This document shows, one piece after another, positions 7,380 to 14,694 of a stretch of 64,000 nt of DNA. A program made the position numbers and the translations under genes. Each line of letters begins with the position of its first letter. The first letter of the stretch is position 1. The notes below the pieces were generated by a model. That model searched no databases. It was not told the DNA's origin and was given only the letters and a program-made list of their open reading frames with translations. Source of the DNA: Litoribacter populi (lineage in GTDB: Bacteria > Bacteroidota > Bacteroidia > Cytophagales > Cyclobacteriaceae); NCBI RefSeq assembly GCF_007483685.1, contig NZ_VMKN01000001.1:2471549-2535548 (forward strand), written 5' to 3'.

Positions 7380-8924
7380 TTAGAACCCTAAGCCTAAGGC
7401 CATGGCCGTAGCCGCAATATTTATGTCGGAAACCTTACTTGCCTCACCAGAGGATAGATCAATCTGGTAAACCCCCATTTCACCATCTACTTCGAGTAGC
7501 GCATAGGCATTGTCAGACATACCTCCAATATCAAAACCATTATCTGATGTAAATTCAATACCAAGGCTACCCACCATGTTTAGAACTCCATCATTTGGTG
7601 GATCCTGAGTGTATAGAGCGTTGGTCTCACTGTCCAGGACAAACAGCATGGTAGAGCTTGCATTGGCAAAGTTGTTTGTATAAGCCGCGGCATTCACATA
7701 TGGACTATCTGGATTGAGATCACCGTCTACTTCCACCACCGTACCTTCGTCAGGGTGAAGTCTTAAATTCTGCCCTGTATTGCTGACTAACCTTATTCTA
7801 TCTACAGTTGGATTAAAATCAAAGCCGAAGGAAGTTCCATCCAAGTAGGGTGATAAAGTACCCACTTCCATGAGTTCACCATTTGAAGTATTGACGGTCA
7901 ACAACCTGCTTTCAGAGGTGATGGCATAGAGCTGTCCATTGGCTGGTCTGAAATCCAACCCTACTATTGATTCGCCATTGCCAAGTCCATCCAAATCCAC
8001 ATAGTTGTCAGCAGGAGCCAAAGGATTGAATCTATTTAACCTGTTGTCTGCAGTGGCAGCAAAAGCTACAGGGTCTGTTTTGATAGCAATACCAATTACA
8101 GAATGGCTAAAGTCTCCCACATTTTGTGCAGCACCGGTAGTAAGATTGATGGTATAGAGGTTGTTTCGCTGTTCATTGTATACCACAGCCAAAGCAGCGG
8201 AATTATCTGGACTGATATCAAAGTTGCCAATGCCATTAAAATCTACTCCAAGCTCACCGACTTCTCTCAGCCCGCCGTCATTAGGAGGATCCTGAACATA
8301 TAGTTTGTTGGAACTGAAATCTATATCAAATAGCTCTGTCTCACTGGCACCGGCCATACTGTTGGTATAAGCCACCGCTCCTATCATCGGGCTATCCCCG
8401 CCAGAGATATCACCATCTTCGGCCACCACGGTTCCCAATTCAGGATGCAGTCTTAGATTTTGGCCAGAATTGGTCACCACACGGATTCTATCTACGGTAG
8501 GGTTGAAATCCAAGGAGGCATTCTCCCCTTCCAACATAGGCGAAAATGGTCCTTCACCCAAAGCCGTTGCTTCTCCACTGTTTTCGTTGATAATATACAG
8601 GCGACTTGAAGCTCCTAAACCGTATAGTTGGCCCGTGGCGGGCCGGTAATCAATACTGACAATCTCATCCCCTTCCTCAAGACCAGAGATCATGACGGTA
8701 TTCATGGGACTGGAAAGGTCTCTGGCTTGATACCAAACTAATTCATTGTCGCTAGAAATGGCAGTGAATTCAATCTCAGGAGCCTCCCCAGGCATGGCTG
8801 TATCATTGTCATGATCTCCATCCATGCCCGGAGGAGAGTCAATTTCATCCGTACAGCTCCATAACATTGCACCGCAGAACAAGGCCATGAATGCGTTAAT
8901 TTTCAATGGGTTTTTCATAATCAT
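7380..8924 (-). CDS. Lipoprotein with two DUF4394 domains
   Basis: 514 residues. A signal peptide with lipobox (MLWSC) leads to an acidic linker rich in Asp and Pro. Two homologous DUF4394 halves follow, each with a signature of the type IDYRPATGQLYGLG, FNPTVDRIRVV and GQNLRLHPELGTV, and each with a QDPPNDGG block. The periodicity suggests a beta-propeller on the cell envelope. Function is unknown; DUF4394 proteins recur near extracytoplasmic sigma factor genes. Here it lies 245 bases downstream of the sigma / anti-sigma pair and on the same strand, so it may be controlled by that sigma factor (inference). A strong terminator follows. Confidence 0.88.
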   Translation of the reverse strand: MIMKNPLKINAFMALFCGAMLWSCTDEIDSPPGMDGDHDNDTAMPGEAPEIEFTAISSDNELVWYQARDLSSPMNTVMISGLEEGDEIVSIDYRPATGQLYGLGASSRLYIINENSGEATALGEGPFSPMLEGENASLDFNPTVDRIRVVTNSGQNLRLHPELGTVVAEDGDISGGDSPMIGAVAYTNSMAGASETELFDIDFSSNKLYVQDPPNDGGLREVGELGVDFNGIGNFDISPDNSAALAVVYNEQRNNLYTINLTTGAAQNVGDFSHSVIGIAIKTDPVAFAATADNRLNRFNPLAPADNYVDLDGLGNGESIVGLDFRPANGQLYAITSESRLLTVNTSNGELMEVGTLSPYLDGTSFGFDFNPTVDRIRLVSNTGQNLRLHPDEGTVVEVDGDLNPDSPYVNAAAYTNNFANASSTMLFVLDSETNALYTQDPPNDGVLNMVGSLGIEFTSDNGFDIGGMSDNAYALLEVDGEMGVYQIDLSSGEASKVSDINIAATAMALGLGF

Positions 8925-9168
8925 AGTGGTTTAGTTAGTAAAAATGATTTGAAGCATTTGGGGGATGAAAATCAAGGTCTTCAAAATGGGACACCCAAAG
9001 TGGGCATCCCTTTGAAAAAATTAACCAACCTCAACCAAATACACATCTCATTAAAATTGAATAAGTTGTTTGAAAGGATATACGAGGTAGGTATGCTAAC
9101 TGGATCTAGCAAGATGAGTTTTTTTTGGGTAGCTCGGTCTCCGGTCATCCCTCTCCGGTCTCCACTCT

Positions 9169-9966
9169 TTATACCACTTCTCCCAAAACCACCAGATTTT
9201 CAAGAGTTGGTGTTTGGCTTCCGCCTTTTGGTTCGATGGTAATAGCAAAAGCTCCAGCAGCGGAAACGGTCTCCATTTGCTGTAGAAGCCCTGTTTGGGA
9301 GGCATTGATTATCCCTATGCCGATAGGACCGTCTTCTCCGATAGCCCAGAGCTGGTAGTCCTGGCCTGGCTCAAGTAATTGAAGGTTACGTACAGAGGCA
9401 AAAACCCGGGCATCGTTTCTGTCCCAAAAAATATCTACTTGGGCATCTTTCTGCATCTCATATGCTTCTCCTTCCAATGGAATCCGATCAAAATCTCCAC
9501 CCAAAAACTCTTCCATTTGCTCATACCTGGCCTGGTTGATTTCCAGTTCCTCAGCTAAAACAGACCTTTCGAGTACCAAGGTTCGGTATTCTTCTTGGGT
9601 AGAATAATAACGGTTTGCAAAATAAAAGGCAAAGACTGTGGCAAGTAGCGCTACTACAGCTGCGGCAGCTGAAAAATTTCTCCAACGTGAAAGGGCTTTA
9701 CTTTCTGGCGTATCCATTGTTTTAATTGAAGCTGGTGGTGTTTCAACTTCTAAGGATGCGAAAATCTTATCCTTTATGGCCGGCGAAGGTTTTTGGCCCG
9801 ATAATCGGTCAAATGCAAACATGGAGGCCTCGAGCTGGTCGAGTTCTTCCCTGATTTCAGGATAGCGTGCAGCCATTTGCTCTACTTCCTGACGCTCTCT
9901 TTCAGAAAGCTCCCCAAGAAGGTAAAGTTCAAGTATGCCTGACGATATGTAGCCTTTCACGTCCAC
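9169..9966 (-). CDS. Anti-sigma factor, RskA family
   Basis: 265 residues with GTG start at 9966. The N-terminal ~90 residues form an anti-sigma domain (ISSGILELYLLGELSERE) that would bind the sigma factor in the cytoplasm. One transmembrane helix lies at about residues 97-117 (AAAAVVALLATVFAFYF). The outer part is an RskA C-terminal domain (YQLWAIGEDGPIGIG, FAITIEPKGG). Family members release their sigma factor after regulated proteolysis in response to envelope or redox signals. The GTG overlaps the sigma factor stop by one base (TAGTG), so the two are translationally coupled. Confidence 0.92.
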   Translation of the reverse strand: MDVKGYISSGILELYLLGELSERERQEVEQMAARYPEIREELDQLEASMFAFDRLSGQKPSPAIKDKIFASLEVETPPASIKTMDTPESKALSRWRNFSAAAAVVALLATVFAFYFANRYYSTQEEYRTLVLERSVLAEELEINQARYEQMEEFLGGDFDRIPLEGEAYEMQKDAQVDIFWDRNDARVFASVRNLQLLEPGQDYQLWAIGEDGPIGIGIINASQTGLLQQMETVSAAGAFAITIEPKGGSQTPTLENLVVLGEVV

Positions 9967-10499
9967 TATATTTTCTCCATTTTTTTCTTCAATACAGCAA
10001 AAGAAGCACGCACACGGGACTTTACCGTCCCAAGGGGGATGTTAAATTCTTCGGCGATTTCAGCATGGGAATAGCCTTTAAAATAAATGTAATCAATTAT
10101 TAATTTTTGATCATCATTTAATTCGGCCATAAGCTCCTTTACTCCTATTCCGTCCACATAATCACCTGTATCGGAGCGCCCTTCCAGAGCATATACGTAA
10201 TCGTCAATGCTGTTAGTTTGGCCGGATTTAGAGAATTCCTTGGATCTTGTTTTGTCGATGGCGGCATTGCGGCAGATATTGGCCATCCAAGTGTAGAGGG
10301 CCCCTCTTCCCTTCTGATAGGAATCTATTTTACTTACTATTTTAACAAATGCATCATGGAAAACTTCCTCGGCTTGATCCCTTTGTGGGATTATCCGAAC
10401 TACCACACCAAAAAGCGCCCTAGAATATTTCTCATAGAGGTATTCTACGGCAGCCTTATTTCGTGCTTTCAGTCCCGAGATGATTTGCTTTTCCTGCAA
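9966..10499 (-). CDS. ECF RNA polymerase sigma factor, SigK-like
   Basis: 177 residues. Region 2 is seen in FHDAFVKIVSKIDSYQ and YTWMANICRNAAID; region 4 in YFKGYSHAEIAEEFNIPLG followed by TVKSRVRASFAVLKKK. No extra C-terminal domain is present. The paired downstream RskA-type anti-sigma factor fits the SigK-like group. It directs RNA polymerase to a small envelope-related regulon. The DUF4394 lipoprotein downstream and the fasciclin protein at 12309-12941 are plausible targets, by analogy with the mycobacterial SigK-RskA-MPT70/83 locus, where the targets are also fasciclin proteins. Confidence 0.93.
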   Translation of the reverse strand: MQEKQIISGLKARNKAAVEYLYEKYSRALFGVVVRIIPQRDQAEEVFHDAFVKIVSKIDSYQKGRGALYTWMANICRNAAIDKTRSKEFSKSGQTNSIDDYVYALEGRSDTGDYVDGIGVKELMAELNDDQKLIIDYIYFKGYSHAEIAEEFNIPLGTVKSRVRASFAVLKKKMEKI

Positions 10500-10854
10500 T
10501 TAGCATTTAGTTGGTTTTAAAAAGTACTTTTCATTAAATCGATTTGTACCCAGAATGTTTGAAAAAAGTAAGGATGATGATTTGAATGAAAGTTACTAGA
10601 GATCCATGACCCCAACAATTCATAAATTTTTCCCTGTATTTAATCGCTTCGGGGAGAGATCTTACCTTGAAATGTTCCTTTGAAGAGAGGCTGCCAACCC
10701 TTGTGATAAAACCTAAATGCCTTCTGGTTTTCTATTGGCAAAATATGTAATGAAGCTGGCTTAAATTTAAAATAGTTAATTATGGTATCGGTAATTTTGC
10801 AGGAAAGCTCTGATTGGACTTCTAAGAAATTTTCCGGATTAAGAAGTCTTTACC
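10500..10854. other. Intergenic region upstream of sigma operon
   Basis: No supported gene or RNA. It lies between the start of the sigma operon and the 3' end of the decayed BTAD regulator, so it should hold the sigma operon promoter. I could not pick one with confidence. Confidence 0.4.
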
Positions 10855-11516
10855 TTATTCCTTTTTCATCACTTCAGCGTGCAATTGGGCGTACTTTTGA
10901 CCGTCCCAACCTTTACCACTTCTATTCAAAGTACCAACCAGGCTGATTACTGTTGAGGTATCAAATGGATTCTCTTGGATCTTTCTTTTTAGTAATTCTG
11001 CTGCCTCTTCCAGATTTCCTACTGAAATACAATGGTTTGCACTTTTATCCAAACAGCCCAGATAGCATTCTGAAAGTTGACTCCGTTGATTTTCCATCCA
11101 GTCATCAAACTCCTCGGAGGCATTGGAAAGAAAAACCCTTGCATAAATTGGCCTTGATAAATATGTATAGCTTTTTCAAATTCACCGGATTTTGACAAAT
11201 GCCTGAACTCAACCACGTCACATTTGACAAAGTCCATATTGATCATCACCTCATCATGACCGCGGTTTAGAAGTACATCCTTGCCCACATCCTTACGTAT
11301 ATGCCAAAGCATGTTATTGAGTGAGTTACGTGCTTCCTTTTGATTCAAGTTAGGCCAAAATAGCCCCAAAAGGTGATCTCTTCATTGAAAACCTTTATCA
11401 TGATTCAGTATTAGATAAACCAAAAGCGCAAGTCCTTTTTTCCCAGCTAGAAAGGTATGGGCCAAAATACCGTTAGAGCACCGCAATTCAGTAGTACCAA
11501 AAAGTTTAAGTTCCAT
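10855..11516 (-). pseudogene. Decayed BTAD/SARP-like regulator
   Basis: Three open segments join into one protein of about 220 residues. The N-terminal winged-helix-like part (MELKLFGTTELRC, GKKGLALLVYLIL) is followed by the bacterial transcriptional activation domain (LGLFWPNLNQKEARNSL, MLWHIRKDVGKDVLL, FMQGFF). Two lesions are visible: an in-frame TGA at 11382-11384, where Arg (CGA) is likely, and loss of one T in a T run near 11132, after which the original frame resumes as FLSNASEEFDDWMENQ. SARP-like proteins activate neighbouring genes. The target here is unknown. The sequence ends after the BTAD with no C-terminal signalling domain, so the gene may also be truncated. Confidence 0.75.
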
Positions 11517-11639
11517 AAGGGAAAGTTTTAGAGGTCCAATGTCCCTAGATAAAAATCCAATAATCAAATCAAATTGTAGAGGTACCTATCCTAAAAGGTA
11601 AAATACGTTTGCTAGGTTTGAAGAAGTGTGGTTATAAGT

Positions 11640-11692
11640 AAAAAAGTCGGGAGAAGCAATCTGAACCTTAGGTTAATGGTCTAGATTGCTTT
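11640..11692 (-). terminator. Terminator after dodecin gene
   Basis: Stem of 14 positions with two mismatches (AAGCAATCTGAACC at 11654-11667 against GGTCTAGATTGCTT at 11679-11692). On the minus strand a CTCCCGACTTTTTT tail follows. It lies 47 bases past the dodecin stop codon. Confidence 0.75.
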
Positions 11693-11738
11693 TGCTATCC
11701 CTTGCAATGAAGAGCATTTCCCGGCCTTCCCTACTATC

Positions 11739-11954
11739 TTACATTTCGTCCTTGCCCTGTATGGTAAAGGAAATTTTTGCATTCACGCCGTATGAGACAA
11801 TTTCATTGTTATCCACGTTGGCATGCATTTCATTTACATAAATTGACTTTATGTTTTTAACAGACTTCTTAGCTTCCTTCAGAGCATTTCTGACAGCGTC
11901 ATCAAAACTACTTTCTGAACTTGCTATTACTTCAATTACTTTTACAATGGACAT
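11739..11954 (-). CDS. Dodecin family flavin-binding protein
   Basis: 71 residues, the typical dodecin size. The sequence has the full family pattern: VIEVIASSESSFDDAVRNAL, then EAKKSVKNIKSIYVNE, and a last strand with YGVNAKISF. Dodecins assemble as dodecamers that bind and buffer flavins or related aromatic cofactors in the cytoplasm. It is a single-gene unit: a terminator follows it, and ~350 bases of noncoding DNA precede it. Confidence 0.92.
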   Translation of the reverse strand: MSIVKVIEVIASSESSFDDAVRNALKEAKKSVKNIKSIYVNEMHANVDNNEIVSYGVNAKISFTIQGKDEM

Positions 11955-12308
11955 AATGGTTAAGGTTTTGTGGTGGATATTTAATTATTATTCCTAATAA
12001 TGTGATATATTCCTAACCTCAATATCCTCCTATTGTTTTGAATACCAGCTAGAAATGAATTCAATAGGGGGATCCCTAGCCTTTTGCCAGTTGCTGCATT
12101 GAAATTTCCTATATTTTTCATTTAAAAAGTTACTGACCAAGCTTCAAAGGATTTTTCATGTCATATGAGATAATATGAAAAATCATATCAAAGATTTATC
12201 ACCAGGTTGAAAAACCAGGAGGCTCCCGTGGAAACTGAAACAAAAGTGTGCCAAAAAAAAGCGCCTTCTATAAAGAAGACGCTTTCTTTTTAAAAAAACA
12301 GATTGTAA
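11955..12308. other. Intergenic region with inverted repeat
   Basis: No gene. It holds a perfect 10-base inverted repeat (GATTTTTCAT 12150-12159 / ATGAAAAATC 12175-12184, spacer 15), with no T tract, that might be an operator or a weak hairpin. The terminator of the fasciclin gene is at 12258-12285. Confidence 0.45.
12258..12285 (-). terminator. Terminator after fasciclin gene
   Basis: 11-position stem with one mismatch (AAAGCGCCTTC / GAAGACGCTTT), 6-base loop and an eight-T tail on the minus strand. It lies 23 bases past the fasciclin stop codon. Confidence 0.9.
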
Positions 12309-12941
12309 TTATTGCGCACCAAATCCTGTGGTAGAACCTTGCTGATCAGGTATTACCACACCTTCCATTACATGAATCACGCCATTTGAAGCTTGAATAT
12401 CTGGCTTGCCTATTCTTGCTCCACCGATCATCACATCATCGGCAGGAGTGGCTACACCTTGTCCTCCTGCAGTTTCCACGGCAATTTCCTGTCCATCAGC
12501 ATTTTCAATTACCTGGTTAGTCTGGAAGTCCGCCAAATTAACTTTTTTAGTCATCACATGGGATTTAACGATGCTTTGTAACAAGGCTAAATCTTCAGGT
12601 TCTGTGATTTGCTTATATTGTTCTTTTGTCAACTGTTTGAAGGCATCATTGGTTGGTGCAAAAACAGTTATTTCACCTGCTGCCTCAGCAGCCGCATCAA
12701 GATCTATTTGTGATTTTTCCAACATTTCCACAAAAATGGAAAAATTGTCATCTTGCTTAAGCAAAGTTAAGATATCATGGTCTTCCGTATTATCCACATC
12801 TTCAAAAATGCTTTCATAATCTACCTCAACATCGGTCTGGGCCATATCCTGGGTAGTCATTTGTGTTTGCTGAGCCATTAAGGTCGTTCCACAGAACATA
12901 AAGGCTAAAGCCGCTCCAAATATTTTGATTTCTTTATTCAT
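12309..12941 (-). CDS. Secreted fasciclin-domain protein
   Basis: 210 residues. A Sec signal peptide ending near LMAQ is followed by an acidic, Gln/Asp-rich linker of about 30 residues and a single FAS1 domain. The FAS1 H1 motif reads ITVFAPTNDAFKQL, and the H2-like end is NGVIHVMEGVVIP. FAS1 domains mediate adhesion or ligand binding outside the cell. The gene has its own terminator and is separated from neighbours. It lies 1.8 kb upstream of a SigK-like sigma / RskA pair on the same strand, which in mycobacteria controls fasciclin-domain antigens. Regulation by that pair is inference. Confidence 0.92.
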   Translation of the reverse strand: MNKEIKIFGAALAFMFCGTTLMAQQTQMTTQDMAQTDVEVDYESIFEDVDNTEDHDILTLLKQDDNFSIFVEMLEKSQIDLDAAAEAAGEITVFAPTNDAFKQLTKEQYKQITEPEDLALLQSIVKSHVMTKKVNLADFQTNQVIENADGQEIAVETAGGQGVATPADDVMIGGARIGKPDIQASNGVIHVMEGVVIPDQQGSTTGFGAQ

Positions 12942-13074
12942 AATTTTCTTCTTTAATTTAAAGATTATTAGCGGTTATATATTATATTTATATAATGAGC
13001 AATTATTATACCTTTTTTTAATCCCAAATAAATCAATTCAAACTTTTCATCTGCATTGATTAATTTTTCGAAAT

Positions 13075-13099
13075 TTTGTACCAATAATCCTTAACTTTG
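13075..13099 (+). promoter_or_regulatory. Candidate promoter of yjdM
   Basis: TAACTTTG (13092-13099) matches the Bacteroidota -7 element TAnnTTTG. An upstream TTTG lies at 13075-13078, but its 13-base spacing is shorter than the usual 17-23. The -7 box ends five bases before the ATG, so the transcript would start at or near the start codon and be leaderless. Confidence 0.45.
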
Positions 13100-13104
13100 A
13101 CCCT

Positions 13105-13443
13105 ATGGAAAAAATCCCCCCGTGTCCCGCCTGCCAATCACTTTATGCATATGAAATGGATAACAAACTTGTCTGTCCAGAGTGTGCTTTCGAATGGGTG
13201 TCAAAAGCTGAAAGTGAAGCCGAAACCGGTTTAGTTGTAAAGGACTCAAACGGCAACTTGCTTGCCGACGGGGACTCGGTAGTGGTGATCAAAAACCTCC
13301 CTGTAAAAGGTTCTCCCACTCCAATAAAGGGTGGCACTAAGGTTAAGAACATCCGGCTAGTGGAAGGTGATCACAACATTGATTGCAAAATTGATGGTTT
13401 TGGTAGTATGGCCCTAAAATCAGAATTTGTAAAAAAAGCTTAG
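13105..13443 (+). CDS. yjdM: Zinc-ribbon protein YjdM (PhnA family)
   Basis: 112 residues, full family length. The N-terminal zinc ribbon uses [21 protein letters not shown] (two CxxC pairs). The C-terminal SH3-like domain has [27 protein letters not shown] and [13 protein letters not shown]. The family was first named PhnA, but members are not phosphonoacetate hydrolases; the molecular role remains uncertain. The gene lies 88 bases upstream of the AI-2E-family permease and could be cotranscribed with it. Confidence 0.95.
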   Translation: MEKIPPCPACQSLYAYEMDNKLVCPECAFEWVSKAESEAETGLVVKDSNGNLLADGDSVVVIKNLPVKGSPTPIKGGTKVKNIRLVEGDHNIDCKIDGFGSMALKSEFVKKA

Positions 13444-13531
13444 AAAGGCCCACTTTAAAACTCATTGGCGGTTATTTTGTTATAAGGGAAGATTTGGATT
13501 CCTTAACCTTAACCATCATTATTAGCTTATC

Positions 13532-14626
13532 ATGGGCAAACGCTACGAGTTTTTAAAGAAGATTACCTTATTCTTAATTTTTTTTATCGTTTTTATCTAT
13601 GCTTTGATAGAATCAAGGGGCTTTTTGGTACCCTTGCTTCTTGGAGTTTTATTGGCCTATCTGCTATTTCCTATTGCCAAATTTTTGGAGAAAAGGTGGT
13701 TACCACGCATTTTGGCCAATCTTGTAGCTATCATAGTGGGAATTGGGGTTTTGGTCCTCGCTATCAACTTTATTTCCTACCAGTTTGGAGTTTTTGCCGA
13801 GGACCTTCCCAGTATTCGGGAACAGTCTGCCAGTAATTGGGAGAGCATTAAGATGAATTTAAGTGAAAGCACTGGGATTTCCAAAGACCGCTTTGACAGC
13901 TGGGAGGAAGAAGTGAGCAGTGTGTTTGCAGCTTCTGATGATATGCTCCGTTCCACATTTTCCACTACAACAAACATCATTGTACAAACAGGTCTAATGC
14001 CAGTTTTCATCTTTTTCATGCTGTATTATCGGGATAAGTTTCATGACTTCATTATCCGAATGGCCCCTCCAGAAAGGGAAGAAAAAATAGAAACCATTCT
14101 AGGTAAGATTAATCTGGTTGCCAAAAAATACATGACAGGCCTTTTCATCGTGGTTATCATTTTATCCATCACGCACACCATTGCATTTTCTATTATTGGG
14201 TTGGATTACCCCATTTTCTTTGGTGTCATGGCTGCTCTATTTAACTTTATTCCATATTTTGGGACCTTAATTGGAGCGGCATTGCCCCTACTCTATGCAT
14301 TCTTGGCTATGGACACCCTTTCCTATTTCTTCTGGATCTTGATTTATTTCGTAGTGATTCAGTTTGTGGAGAATAATATCCTGACTCCAAACATCACTGG
14401 TGGATACTTGAGCCTTAACCCATTTATCACTATTCTAAGCTTAATATTTGGAAGCATGATCTGGGGATTGGCAGGCATGTTTCTGATTGTCCCTTTTGTG
14501 GCCATGTTCAAGATTTTCTGCGATCATGTTTCTTTTCTAAAACCGGTGGGTTACCTATTAAGTGATAAGGGCACAGAAAAGTATGCCCTGACAGTGGATA
14601 AGATTAAGGGATGGTTTAAGAAATAA
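13532..14626 (+). CDS. AI-2E family transporter (PerM-like permease)
   Basis: 364 residues with seven to eight predicted membrane helices. Two or three N-terminal helices come first, then a large periplasmic loop (about residues 90-150), then the conserved C-terminal block (ITGGYLSLNPFITILSLIFG, MFLIVPFVAMFKI). The family was named for autoinducer-2 export by one E. coli member; others move ions or unknown solutes, so the substrate is not known here. The gene ends directly against a GTACGAR heptad hairpin that can terminate it and the opposing peptidase gene. Confidence 0.88.
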   Translation: MGKRYEFLKKITLFLIFFIVFIYALIESRGFLVPLLLGVLLAYLLFPIAKFLEKRWLPRILANLVAIIVGIGVLVLAINFISYQFGVFAEDLPSIREQSASNWESIKMNLSESTGISKDRFDSWEEEVSSVFAASDDMLRSTFSTTTNIIVQTGLMPVFIFFMLYYRDKFHDFIIRMAPPEREEKIETILGKINLVAKKYMTGLFIVVIILSITHTIAFSIIGLDYPIFFGVMAALFNFIPYFGTLIGAALPLLYAFLAMDTLSYFFWILIYFVVIQFVENNILTPNITGGYLSLNPFITILSLIFGSMIWGLAGMFLIVPFVAMFKIFCDHVSFLKPVGYLLSDKGTEKYALTVDKIKGWFKK

Positions 14627-14690
14627 GTACGAGGTACGAAGTTCGAAGTACCAAGACACTGCTTCGTACTTCGTACCTCGTATTTCGTAC
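14627..14690. terminator. Heptad-repeat hairpin, bidirectional terminator
   Basis: Arrays of the heptamer GTACGAR in both orientations fold back on each other: 14628-14648 pairs with 14662-14682 at 20 of 21 positions across a 13-base loop. It fills the space between two convergent genes. The left array begins on the base after the TAA of the permease gene. Confidence 0.75.
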
Positions 14691-14694
14691 TTAC

